Position numbers and translations under genes: made by a program. DNA of 64,000 nt. Origin: Candidatus Gastranaerophilales bacterium. Its GTDB lineage: Bacteria; Cyanobacteriota; Vampirovibrionia; Gastranaerophilales; Gastranaerophilaceae. Location of the stretch: assembly GCA_944326605.1 (NCBI GenBank), contig CALVEM010000001.1, positions 1 to 64,000 on the forward strand, read 5' to 3'. Position 1 is the first letter of the stretch; every line of letters begins with the position of its first letter. Below, piece by piece: positions 34,149 to 42,494 of the stretch. The notes below the pieces were generated by a model, which worked only from the letters and a program-made list of their open reading frames with translations, ran no database searches and was not told the origin of the DNA.

Positions 34149-34994
34149 ATGAAAAAGTTTATAGTTGCGTTATTAATTCTTGCAGGTACGGGATTTACTT
34201 TTGCGGCTGAACAGGCTTATGAACCTTCAACAGAGGCAAAGCTTCAGTATAATCAAGGGGTTGATTATTACAAAGTCGGGCAGTATGATCAGGCAATGGC
34301 GGCTTTCAGGCAGGCAATAAGTCTTGATCCTAACTATATTGATGCTTATTACAATCTCGGCTCAATTCTGGAATATTTAAGACAGGATGAAGCTGCACTA
34401 GCGATTTTCAAGCAGATTATTGTCAGAAAACCGGATGATTATGAATCTGTCTACAAGGCTGCTAATCTGAGTTTTAAACTCGGCTTTACGGACAAAGCAA
34501 AAACTTATCTTTCCTTAATACCGCCGGAAAGCAGCGTTTACGCATCAGCTCAGGCTCTGGCGTCAAATTTAAACACTGATATGCAGACAATTAAAACTGA
34601 AAAAGCAAAAGAGACAAATCCTCCGAAGATAGATCAGACAAACGGAATGTACAATAATATTCCGAGCCCTACGGGGATTACAACTGATAATAACGGAAAT
34701 GTTTTTGTTGCCTGCTTTTCGGATAACATGATTTACAAAATTTCGCCCGATGGGAAGAAAGTTATTTTTATTAAAACTCCTAAGCTCAACGGTCCTATTG
34801 CGATGGTTAGCGATGATGCGGGAAATATTTATGTTTCTAATTACAACGCAAATAATGTTCTGAAAATTACGCCGCAGGGTGAAATTACAACGCTGGTTTC
34901 TAATGTTCAAAAACCTTACGGGCTGCATGTGGACGGAAATCTTTTGTTTGTTTCCTCTCAAGGGACTAATTCCGTGTTGAGGTATAAGCTTTAA
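34149..34994 (+). CDS. Periplasmic TPR plus NHL/beta-propeller-repeat protein (281 aa)
   Basis: A signal peptide (1-19, cleavage after TFA) is followed by TPR repeats (KLQYNQGVDYYKVGQYDQAM, DAYYNLGSILEYLRQDEAAL, ESVYKAANLSFKLGFTDKAK). A linker leads to NHL/SMP-30-like strands (PSPTGITTDNNGNVFVACFS, GPIAMVSDDAGNIYVSNYNA, KPYGLHVDGNLLFVSSQGTN). Only about three propeller strand-sets are present, fewer than a closed propeller needs. Probable binding or scaffold role in the periplasm. ATG 34149 has AAAAGGGG upstream; a GTG two codons earlier is less likely. Confidence 0.8.
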   Translation: MKKFIVALLILAGTGFTFAAEQAYEPSTEAKLQYNQGVDYYKVGQYDQAMAAFRQAISLDPNYIDAYYNLGSILEYLRQDEAALAIFKQIIVRKPDDYESVYKAANLSFKLGFTDKAKTYLSLIPPESSVYASAQALASNLNTDMQTIKTEKAKETNPPKIDQTNGMYNNIPSPTGITTDNNGNVFVACFSDNMIYKISPDGKKVIFIKTPKLNGPIAMVSDDAGNIYVSNYNANNVLKITPQGEITTLVSNVQKPYGLHVDGNLLFVSSQGTNSVLRYKL

Positions 34995-34996
34995 TC

Positions 34997-35821
34997 TTAT
35001 TCCTTTACTCCGCCCTGCAAAATATCAGAGATAAAGTATTTTTTGCCGAGAAGAAATACACAAATTACCGGTACTGTACAGATAACAGAACAGGCAAGAA
35101 GTTCGCCCCACAAAGTTATTTCTCTGAAACTTCCTTTATAAACCGCTAGTGCAACCGGCAAAGTCCGCATGCTTTCCGAGTTTGTTACAATCAAAGGCCA
35201 CATAAAACTGTTCCACGTCGTGACAAATGTAAATATTGCAAGTGTTGCAGCTGCGGGCAGTGCAAGCGGCAATGCAATTTTGAAGAATGTTTGAAACAGA
35301 TTGCATCCGTCGATTTTTGCAGATTCTTCCAGGTCTTTTGGCAGTCCTAAGAAATACTGCCGCATTAAAAATACCCCGAAACCGCCGAACAGAGCGGGCA
35401 AAATTAGCGCCTGATATGTGTCTATCAGACGAAGCTCCCTCATTAAAAAGAAAAGAGGAATAATATTAACCTGAGGCGGTATAAGCATTGTAATTAATAT
35501 AATAAGAAACAGAGTATCTCTGTATTTAAAATCCATCCTTGCAAAAGCATAACCCGCCAAAGATGCAAAAATTACCTGACCGATTGTTGTAATTACTGCA
35601 ACAACAAGGCTGTTAAAAAAGTACAAGCTTAAATGAAGTTCGGTAAAAACGTTTTTATAATTATCCAGAGTGAGATTAGTGTGAAAAATTCTGTTTGCGT
35701 TAGAAAAAATTTCGCTGTTATCAACAAATGACAAATTTATCATTGCCAGAAACGGATATAACATGCTTAATGCAATTAGAATAAGCGTAAAATAACCCAA
35801 AAATATCCTGAATTTTTTCAT
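34997..35821 (-). CDS. Carbohydrate ABC transporter permease (MalG/UgpE type)
   Basis: Inner-membrane permease with six hydrophobic segments. The cytoplasmic EAA loop, which contacts the ATPase, reads LPKDLEESAKIDGCNLFQTF. It ends with the family tail KKYFISDILQGGVKE. The 274-aa length is normal. Partner permease (MalF/UgpA type) and binding protein are not adjacent; a 44-aa membrane ORF lies directly upstream. The ATPase at 6412 is the only candidate partner in view. Substrate unknown. Confidence 0.9.
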   Translation of the reverse strand: MKKFRIFLGYFTLILIALSMLYPFLAMINLSFVDNSEIFSNANRIFHTNLTLDNYKNVFTELHLSLYFFNSLVVAVITTIGQVIFASLAGYAFARMDFKYRDTLFLIILITMLIPPQVNIIPLFFLMRELRLIDTYQALILPALFGGFGVFLMRQYFLGLPKDLEESAKIDGCNLFQTFFKIALPLALPAAATLAIFTFVTTWNSFMWPLIVTNSESMRTLPVALAVYKGSFREITLWGELLACSVICTVPVICVFLLGKKYFISDILQGGVKE

Positions 35822-35828
35822 AAATCTA

Positions 35829-35963
35829 TTATATTACAAAATATAACAGGGCGAACATAACGCAAAGGGATAATGAACTTAAAACAAACCATGTATGCAT
35901 TACGGGGTGCTGGTAGTCCCAGATTTCTTTTAATGTGCTTGCGGCATTTTCAATTGTTTGCAT
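35829..35963 (-). CDS. Small single-span membrane protein (44 aa)
   Basis: MQTIENAASTLKEIWDYQHP followed by one hydrophobic segment (TWFVLSSLSLCVMFALLYFV). The frame extends 29 codons further, but that part is encoded by the CCTGAACTTGTTTCAGG-type repeat; the Met at 35963 has GGAGAAAA eight bases upstream, so it is the start. Seven bases before the permease start: an operon. A permease-associated small protein is possible. Confidence 0.6.
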   Translation of the reverse strand: MQTIENAASTLKEIWDYQHPVMHTWFVLSSLSLCVMFALLYFVI

Positions 35964-35996
35964 AATCTTTTTTCTCCAATAACATATATTTTGTTC

Positions 35997-36055
35997 GTCA
36001 TTCCGAACTTGTTTCGGAATCTCTTTGAGATGCCGAAGTAAATTCTGCATGACAG
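35997..36055. repeat. Dispersed repeat, GAACTTGTTTC type
   Basis: GTCATTCCGAACTTGTTTCG (35998-36017), then GAGATGCCGAAGTAAATTCT and GCATGACA. Same unit as in 11081-11436, 17203-17353 and 31704-31735. It forms a large imperfect hairpin. Confidence 0.7.
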
Positions 36056-36114
36056 AAAACTTTTTCTATATTTATATCTTATGCATTAATCATTTTCGGA
36101 CATCACCTAATCGG

Positions 36115-36143
36115 TTGATTATTTGTATTCTTTAGGATAATAT
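36115..36143 (+). promoter_or_regulatory. trhP promoter (leaderless)
   Basis: TTGATT (36115-36120), 17 bp, TAATAT (36138-36143), six bases, ATG 36150. No ribosome site. Confidence 0.65.
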
Positions 36144-36149
36144 ACACTT

Positions 36150-37409
36150 ATGCAGAATGTAGAACTTTTAATGCCTGCGGGCAATTTGGAAAAGCTTGAA
36201 TATGCCGTAAAATACGGAGCTGATGCAGTTTACCTCGGAGTTGTTGATTTTAGTCTTCGCGCGATGAGAAAGGGCAGCCTTATTACTATGGAAAACCTGA
36301 AAGAGGCGGTTGATTTAGCTCATTCGTTAGGTGCAAAAGCTTATGTAACAATAAATATTTTTGCTTTTAACAATGATATCAAGCTTCTTGAGGCATCATT
36401 AGACAGATTTAAAGATGCAAATCCCGATGCATTTATCGTAAGCGATTATGGAATTTTTAACTTAATAAAACGTAATATTCCGGATGTTCCGCTTCACATA
36501 AGTACACAAACCAATACATTAAACTATGAAAGCGTAAAATTCTGGCGGGATTTAGGTGCAAGCAGAGTTATTCTTGCCCGCGAACTTCCTATTTCTGATG
36601 TTGCGGAAATTCGTAAACAGGTGCCTGATATAGAACTTGAATGCTTTGTGCACGGCGCTCAGTGTGTTTCTTTTTCGGGGAGATGCCTTTTGAGTGACTA
36701 TTTTTCTAAAGGCGAAAGGAAAGCAAATCACGGAAACTGTACCCAGCCTTGCAGATGGAGCTACAAACTTGTTGAAGAAACCCGCCCCGGAGAATATCTC
36801 GAGATTAATCAGGATGACAGAGGATCGCATATTTTGAGCCCTAAAGATTTATGTCTTGTAAAGCAGTTGCCTCAATTGATTGATGCGGGTGTTGATTCTT
36901 TGAAAGTTGAAGGACGGACAAAGAGCCTTTATTATGTTTCAGCCGTTGCAAAAGCATACAGGCAGGCAATTGATGATGTTTTAAAAAATCCTTCTGCTGA
37001 TATGGAAAAATATTTTGTTGAGTTGCAAAAAGTCGGTAATCGCGGTTATACTACAGGATTTGCTCTTGGTAATAATAACGGTGAAAGTTACAGTTACAAT
37101 ATTTCAAAAGGGTTAGCCGGTGCAGATTTCCTTTGTGAATTCCATTCAGATAAGCCGGTTCCGTTTGAGCAGGAGGGGGAAAAATATTTCCCTGTAAAAA
37201 TAAAAAATAAAATGCTTGTCGGTGATGTGGTTGAAATAATTACTCCTGATGAGCAATTTACTGCACTCGTGGAAGAAATTAAAAATGAGGATGGAGAGGT
37301 TTTGCCGCTTGGGAACACTAATGATGATGTTTATATTAAATTCTCTAAATCGCCGCAAGAGCCTAAATATGCATTAGTTCGTACTATAGGAGTAAAGAAT
37401 GTTCATTAA
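36150..37409 (+). CDS. trhP: tRNA 5-hydroxyuridine synthesis protein TrhP/YegQ-like (U32 family)
   Basis: U32-family iron-sulfur protein. The N-terminus VELLMPAGNLEKLEYAVKYG and GADAVYLG, the segment LHISTQTNTLNY, and the Cys ligands in CFVHGAQCVSFSGRC and HGNCTQPCRWSYK match the TrhP/YegQ group, which with prephenate forms 5-hydroxyuridine at the wobble base of tRNAs; SLKVEGRTKS is also typical. The related RlhA acts on 23S rRNA, so substrate assignment is by resemblance. The 419-aa length is normal. It overlaps the next gene by 11 bases. Confidence 0.82.
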   Translation: MQNVELLMPAGNLEKLEYAVKYGADAVYLGVVDFSLRAMRKGSLITMENLKEAVDLAHSLGAKAYVTINIFAFNNDIKLLEASLDRFKDANPDAFIVSDYGIFNLIKRNIPDVPLHISTQTNTLNYESVKFWRDLGASRVILARELPISDVAEIRKQVPDIELECFVHGAQCVSFSGRCLLSDYFSKGERKANHGNCTQPCRWSYKLVEETRPGEYLEINQDDRGSHILSPKDLCLVKQLPQLIDAGVDSLKVEGRTKSLYYVSAVAKAYRQAIDDVLKNPSADMEKYFVELQKVGNRGYTTGFALGNNNGESYSYNISKGLAGADFLCEFHSDKPVPFEQEGEKYFPVKIKNKMLVGDVVEIITPDEQFTALVEEIKNEDGEVLPLGNTNDDVYIKFSKSPQEPKYALVRTIGVKNVH

Positions 37410-37881
37410 GCCCGATTATAATTTGAAAAGTATATATGATATTAACCTTGATGAGCTCAAAGTTAAAGGCATAAAAGCTTTGTTGTTTGATCTGGACAGC
37501 ACATTAATGGGTTCAAGAACGGGTTGCTATACTGAAAAAACACTTAAATGGCTTGAAAATGTAAAAAAAGATTTTTTTGTCGGAGTTGTATCTAATAACA
37601 ATAATCCTTTGTATATTGAAAAAGTTACATCCTGTACTGATTTCCCTATAGTATTCCGTGCACATAAACCTGATACAAGGGTTACAAAAGAATTTATGAA
37701 GAAAAACGGACTTACACCGCAAACAACCTGTTTTGTCGGTGACAGGCCGCTTACTGATGTTTTATGCGGAAAAAATCTCGGCTGTACTACAATTCTTGTT
37801 GATTCAATCACTGCTGATATTGAAAAACCGGTTGTCCGTTTTGTCAGATGGCTTGAAAGATGCAGTGTTAAGAAATCTTAA
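37399..37881 (+). CDS. YqeG family HAD IIIA-type phosphatase
   Basis: Haloacid dehalogenase-like phosphatase, subfamily IIIA. Motif I reads LLFDLDSTL (nucleophile first Asp), motif II VVSNNNN, motif III Lys in RAHKPDTR, motif IV FVGDRPLTDV. The 160-aa length is typical of YqeG. Substrate unknown. The 11-base overlap with trhP indicates coupled translation. Confidence 0.9.
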   Translation: MFIKPDYNLKSIYDINLDELKVKGIKALLFDLDSTLMGSRTGCYTEKTLKWLENVKKDFFVGVVSNNNNPLYIEKVTSCTDFPIVFRAHKPDTRVTKEFMKKNGLTPQTTCFVGDRPLTDVLCGKNLGCTTILVDSITADIEKPVVRFVRWLERCSVKKS

Positions 37882-37962
37882 AATATTTTTCAGAAGTAAC
37901 AAATTTTTATATTTACCGGCTTTAATCAGACTATTAAATTAAAGATTAAGGAAACAAAAAGA

Positions 37963-38850
37963 ATGACAAATATTATAACAGATAACGGTCAGATGTATAC
38001 TACTCCTGGTTTTTGGACGACGGCAGGAGCAGTTGTTGCCGGTTCTGCTGTACAAAGTGCTGCTTTAAAATCTTCAAATTTTATCACAAAACCGATTATA
38101 AAAGAAATGAAAAAAACATCTCAAAGTTGTGATAATAAGACGCTGAGAGCAGCAATAAACGACGCGTTTACAAATTCTAAATTGATTCAAAACGGTGTTG
38201 AACTTCTGGATGTTAAGCTGCCTAAAGATAATAGTAACTTATCTGCAAATAAAAAATTACATGAGGCAATTTCAAATTCGTTGCCGAAATTTTTCCGCAA
38301 TACCAGATACGGTGATATTGCTGTAGAAGTTATTAAAGATATGATAGAAACAGGTAATAATGCCGCATACTTCGTGAAACCCAAAAAAATTGGTATTAAT
38401 ATTGATAAATTAGGGACTTCGGCTTTCCATGAGATCGGGCATGCTATTAATCATAACCAGAGTAAGGTTTGGAAACTAATACAAGGCATGAGACTTCCTT
38501 CTATGCTTGCCCTTGGCGTATTTAGTCTGACAGCTTTATTTAAACGTAAAAAAATGGAAGGTGAACAACCTGTTAATACTTTTGACAAAGTGACTACGTT
38601 TATAAAAGATAATGTAGGCAAACTTGTTCTTGCATCGTTTGTTCCTATTGTGTCTGAAGAATTAATGGCAACATCCAGAGGCAACAGGATGGCTAAGAAA
38701 TTATTACCTTCTGAATTGTTTACAAAGGTTAAAAAGACAAACAGACTGGGCGCAGCTACATATATTTCTTCCGCACTGTTAACTGCTTTTGCCGCTTTTG
38801 CAGCATCTAAAACACGCGATGCAATTGCGAAACCAAAACCGGTAAACTAA
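37963..38850 (+). CDS. Membrane protein with HEIGH zinc-peptidase-like motif (295 aa)
   Basis: An Ala/Gly-rich hydrophobic segment near the N-terminus (FWTTAGAVVAGSAVQSAAL), a soluble part, then FHEIGHAINHN with HExxH at 156-160 as in gluzincin metallopeptidases. Two further hydrophobic stretches (PSMLALGVFSLTALF and AATYISSALLTAFAAFAA) flank VSEELMATSRGN, whose Glu residues could be the third zinc ligand. AAGGAA precedes the ATG. No named family recognised; protease activity is predicted from the motif only. Confidence 0.65.
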   Translation: MTNIITDNGQMYTTPGFWTTAGAVVAGSAVQSAALKSSNFITKPIIKEMKKTSQSCDNKTLRAAINDAFTNSKLIQNGVELLDVKLPKDNSNLSANKKLHEAISNSLPKFFRNTRYGDIAVEVIKDMIETGNNAAYFVKPKKIGINIDKLGTSAFHEIGHAINHNQSKVWKLIQGMRLPSMLALGVFSLTALFKRKKMEGEQPVNTFDKVTTFIKDNVGKLVLASFVPIVSEELMATSRGNRMAKKLLPSELFTKVKKTNRLGAATYISSALLTAFAAFAASKTRDAIAKPKPVN

Positions 38851-38853
38851 AAT

Positions 38854-39798
38854 TTAAAATATCTGTATTATCAGACCTGAAACAATACTTATAGATAATA
38901 AAATTGTTATAATTTTTATAGTATCTTTAATATTTTCACTATGTCTGAATAATATTAGTATTCCAAGACCTGCATTTGCCAGTAAACCAGACATGACGGC
39001 GCCGAAACTTATTGATCCTTTAATAAGAAGCATGGTCAGGGCAATTGATACGGCACAGTTAGGAATAAGACCTATGAATGCGGTTATTACAGGTTCAAGT
39101 ATTTTTATTTTCCCGAATAAAACGTGGAGCATTGCATATTTGCCGTAAACAAAGATTAAAAAGTTTAGAAGAATTGTAATACCAAGAATAAACGCAAATA
39201 TGTTTAATGTGTGTTTAAGCGGATGAATAATAAGTTCACGTTTCCTTTTTTGAGATACACTGTGTTTGCAGCAGCCTTCATGTTCATCATTGTCCGTTTC
39301 CTGCGCAATCGGAATATATTTATCATCTTTTAAAATAAAATCAATTAAATATCCTGCGCAAATACCGATTATAAGTTTTATTCCTATTATCGGTATGACA
39401 AAATGTGTTTGTTCCGGAGCTGCAAGAAGTATTGGAATTGCTTCATCAGATGTTGCAAGATAAATTGCAATAAGTGTGCCTTTAGTAATAAATTTCCTTA
39501 TATAAAGCGTACTTGCAATAACCGAAAAACCGCATTGTGGAATAATCGCAGCCAAACTCCCTATTATCGGGGAAGCTTTTTCAGTATTTTTCATAAAATT
39601 ATTTATTTTTTCAGCATAGAAGTATTCGATAAACTCAATAGCTATAAATACTATAAACAATAAAGGCAGAACGTGAAAACTGTCAATAATTGCATCACAC
39701 AGCCAGTCAGGCATTCCAAAATGTTCTACAAACGAGTCAAAGCCCGCAAACATATTTTCATTTATTGAATTTATTTTGTTGAGTATATCTATAAGCAT
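38854..39798 (-). CDS. Putative multi-span heavy-metal exporter (ArsP_2/putative Mn transporter type)
   Basis: About ten hydrophobic segments in two similar halves: IIGSLAAIIPQCGFSVIAST in the first and PVITAFIGLIPNCAVSIALT in the second, each with the P-x-C-G/A signature of this permease family. Between them lies a soluble loop with EHEGCCKHS, a likely metal-binding patch. The 314-aa length fits. The exported metal is unknown. It is the last of a run with the TPR and TolC genes (24-base gap) but has its own -10 box, TATCAT, six bases before ATG. Confidence 0.75.
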   Translation of the reverse strand: MLIDILNKINSINENMFAGFDSFVEHFGMPDWLCDAIIDSFHVLPLLFIVFIAIEFIEYFYAEKINNFMKNTEKASPIIGSLAAIIPQCGFSVIASTLYIRKFITKGTLIAIYLATSDEAIPILLAAPEQTHFVIPIIGIKLIIGICAGYLIDFILKDDKYIPIAQETDNDEHEGCCKHSVSQKRKRELIIHPLKHTLNIFAFILGITILLNFLIFVYGKYAMLHVLFGKIKILEPVITAFIGLIPNCAVSIALTMLLIKGSISFGAVMSGLLANAGLGILILFRHSENIKDTIKIITILLSISIVSGLIIQIF

Positions 39799-39804
39799 AA
39801 TTTA

Positions 39805-39810
39805 ATGATA
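39805..39810 (-). promoter_or_regulatory. -10 box of the metal exporter gene (leaderless)
   Basis: Minus strand TATCAT six bases before ATG 39798; no convincing -35. Confidence 0.35.
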
Positions 39811-39821
39811 ATATAAAAATT

Positions 39822-40742
39822 TTAATTTGTTTTTACACTTTTTAGAATATTTATTATTTTTGTTCTTTCGCTTTCTGAAAATTTCTCTGTTTTTTGTGCG
39901 AAATGAACAAAATAAAGCCCTTTATCAGTTGTAAATATTCTGTCTATTTCGCATTCATTTCTTCCTGTTATACACCATTCAAAATATATTTCGTTATTAC
40001 TTTCGCTTATTGTGTTAATTCTAAGAGTTCTGTTTGTTGTATCTGCCTGCTTTTTTAGTAAGTTTTTAAAAGATGAGTAATATGTATTCACATCAAAGTT
40101 ATATTTGTTTTTTGCAAAGAAGTTAACGGTAAATAGTTTTGTCCATTTATAATTTATAACGTCTTCACCTTTTATTCCGTATTCTAAAATCCACTTAGTA
40201 TCATCCCCCTGTAAATATGCAAGGTACCACTTATTTAAATCGAGGTCAGATGTAATATCAGGGGTTACTGTATTTGAAATCCCACTGTTGTTTAGCTTTT
40301 CATAATCTTTTTGTTCCTGAATAGTCTGTCTTATTAATTCTTTGTAATATTTTTTCCCGTCTTCCGGCATTGAAGGCAGACTAATTGCCTTTTCATAATA
40401 GTCTATTGCCGGCGATGTCAAATGCTGTGCTCTTTTTATGTCTCCCAGAAAAGTGTATGCTCTCCATTCATCAGGAAATTTTTGTGTTGCTTTAATTAAA
40501 ATTTCTTCTGATTTCTTTAGATTATTTGAAAGACCATAGCTTATCCCCAGCAGCCAATAAGTATCATAAAATTTATCATTTGCCTGTAGAGCTTTTTCAA
40601 AATAATAAACTGCAGATTGGTAGTTTTGTTTTTTGTATGCATTATAGCCGGTGTTATAATAATTTTCAAAATCTCCGGCAAAAACCTTTGAACTCAAAAA
40701 TATAGTTATTAAAACAGCCAATATAAAAATTTTTTTATTCAT
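39822..40742 (-). CDS. Exported TPR protein (306 aa)
   Basis: A signal peptide (1-22, cleavage after VFA) is followed by TPRs (YYNTGYNAYKKQNYQSAVYY, DTYWLLGISYGLSNNLKKSE, EWRAYTFLGDIKRAQHLTSP). The C-terminal half is an uncharacterised mixed domain (KWYLAYLQGDDTKWILEYGI). GGAGG precedes ATG. It lies 12 bases downstream of the TolC-family gene, so it is probably an accessory of that outer-membrane channel. Confidence 0.82.
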   Translation of the reverse strand: MNKKIFILAVLITIFLSSKVFAGDFENYYNTGYNAYKKQNYQSAVYYFEKALQANDKFYDTYWLLGISYGLSNNLKKSEEILIKATQKFPDEWRAYTFLGDIKRAQHLTSPAIDYYEKAISLPSMPEDGKKYYKELIRQTIQEQKDYEKLNNSGISNTVTPDITSDLDLNKWYLAYLQGDDTKWILEYGIKGEDVINYKWTKLFTVNFFAKNKYNFDVNTYYSSFKNLLKKQADTTNRTLRINTISESNNEIYFEWCITGRNECEIDRIFTTDKGLYFVHFAQKTEKFSESERTKIINILKSVKTN

Positions 40743-40754
40743 ATACCCTCCTTA

Positions 40755-42251
40755 TTATAATTTCTCTTTTTTATTTTTATGTTTACTTTGTCTTGTTTCC
40801 TTTTCGTCGCAGCCGAGCACTCTGTTCAGATGTTCAATAAGTTCATCGGAATGATATTGTATTGCATGCTCTGACCTGTGATGAATATCAACCAGATGGT
40901 AATGCATTGCCATTTCGACCTGAATTAGTGCAATATTATAATTGTAAAGTGAATTTATGTATTCCGTAAGCGCCTGAATATATTCTTTTCTTGCATTTTG
41001 AAGCGCAACATAGTTTAACCGGTCTGCTTTATACTGCGTTTCTACAAGTTTAAGATTTTCAAGCGATTGTTCGGTTTCCATTCTGGCGGTCGGAATTTGA
41101 TCCTGAGCCTTTTCTACGTTGTTTAGCGCCCTTTTTACTTCAAAATACAAATCCTTTTTAAATAACAAAATTTCATTTTCGGCGAGGTTAACCTGTGCAT
41201 CCGCACCTTTAATACTGTGTTTTAATTCCATCAGATTGACGGATGTGGTCAGGTTTACTCCGACATGGAAACTGTTATTGTTTGTCTGATTTGTATGATT
41301 TAGTCCGTATCCGGCATCAGCGGTTAAATCAGGCAGATAAGTTTTTTTTATGTATGCTAAAGATTGCTCCATTGCTTTTTTAGTAGAAATCAGTACATTT
41401 AAATCCGGACTGTTGTCATAAGCTATCTGTACAGCTCTTTCAACAGGAAATGTAAAGGTTTCAGGCATGAAAGGCTGCGGTTTTTCACCTTCTGTACCGT
41501 AGGCAAAATCGTTTTTGTAAGCAAAAGTGTATGTATCTTTAATATCGTAATCCGGTTGATTGTCAAGATACATTGAGTTGTTCAAATCAACCTTTGCATT
41601 TTTGTAATTATTTTTTGCTTCTATCAGTTTTACTTTAGCATTACTTAAATTTAATTCTGCTGTTGTAAGATCTGTTTTATTTTTACTTTTTGCCAGCTTA
41701 ACAAAATTTTCATTTATTTCGACATTATTTTCTGCAGCCTCAAGCATTGCCTTTGCCCTTAAAAGGTTGTAATATTTCATCTTCACATCAAACAGAGTAG
41801 AACAAAGGCTGTCCATAAACTCGTATTCAGCCCCGATTTTATAGAATTCTTCCATTTTAATGTAAGCGGTTGTTTTACCGAAATTCCAGATAAGCTTGTT
41901 AACAGTTACGCCAATTGAAGGCAGCTCACGGTAATGACCTATATAATAATTATTGTCTGAATTATTTTCATTATAAAACCCTGCACCCGCGCTTATTACC
42001 GGAAAATACTGTGATTTTGCAATACCTACATTGCTTTTTGCGATATCAAGGTTATATTTCTGGCGTCTTATTTTCGGGCTATTTTGAAAAGCCGCAGCAA
42101 CACAATCTGCTATTGAAAGCGTCATGCCATCTTTTATTTCTATTGGTTTAAATAAATCATCTTCATCTACTATGCCAAAGGCTTTAATATTTCCTGATAT
42201 AAGAATAATAAAGCCAAGGAGCAAAAGGCATATTATTTTTTTAGTTTCCAT
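40755..42251 (-). CDS. TolC family outer membrane protein (498 aa)
   Basis: Outer-membrane efflux/secretion channel. A signal peptide (about 1-24) precedes two homologous halves, each with the alternating long helices of TolC: SIADCVAAAFQNSPKIRRQK in the first and AVQIAYDNSPDLNVLISTKK in the second. The C-terminus is unusual, His-rich and charged (HYHLVDIHHRSEHAIQYHSD, then a basic tail). No adaptor or pump lies beside it; the downstream genes are a TPR protein and a metal exporter. TATAAT lies six bases before ATG and no ribosome site is seen. Confidence 0.88.
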   Translation of the reverse strand: METKKIICLLLLGFIILISGNIKAFGIVDEDDLFKPIEIKDGMTLSIADCVAAAFQNSPKIRRQKYNLDIAKSNVGIAKSQYFPVISAGAGFYNENNSDNNYYIGHYRELPSIGVTVNKLIWNFGKTTAYIKMEEFYKIGAEYEFMDSLCSTLFDVKMKYYNLLRAKAMLEAAENNVEINENFVKLAKSKNKTDLTTAELNLSNAKVKLIEAKNNYKNAKVDLNNSMYLDNQPDYDIKDTYTFAYKNDFAYGTEGEKPQPFMPETFTFPVERAVQIAYDNSPDLNVLISTKKAMEQSLAYIKKTYLPDLTADAGYGLNHTNQTNNNSFHVGVNLTTSVNLMELKHSIKGADAQVNLAENEILLFKKDLYFEVKRALNNVEKAQDQIPTARMETEQSLENLKLVETQYKADRLNYVALQNARKEYIQALTEYINSLYNYNIALIQVEMAMHYHLVDIHHRSEHAIQYHSDELIEHLNRVLGCDEKETRQSKHKNKKEKL

Positions 42252-42257
42252 ATTTTA

Positions 42258-42263
42258 ATTATA
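42258..42263 (-). promoter_or_regulatory. -10 box of the TolC-family gene (leaderless)
   Basis: Minus strand TATAAT six bases before ATG 42251; a TTGACA lies only seven bases further upstream, too close to serve as its -35. Confidence 0.45.
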
Positions 42264-42494
42264 CAACATGTGTCAAGTATAAAAGAGTATAATTAATTTT
42301 TCTTTAGACATAATAGTGTGTTCAAAAAATCTGCGTTGGAATATCCATTTTTCACCTTTATTAGCACAACCTGCAAATTCAATCCTTAATTAAAGAGAAA
42401 AGTCTTGAAAAAAGTTATAAAATTTGATACAATTAATATTGAGAGATTAAAACAAAGAGGAGTATAGAAATATGAAAAGATTGTTTATGCCGGA

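Noticed and set aside
35964-36050. 29-codon N-terminal extension of the 44-aa membrane ORF
   Set aside because: Encoded by the dispersed GAACTTGTTTC repeat; the internal Met has a proper ribosome site.
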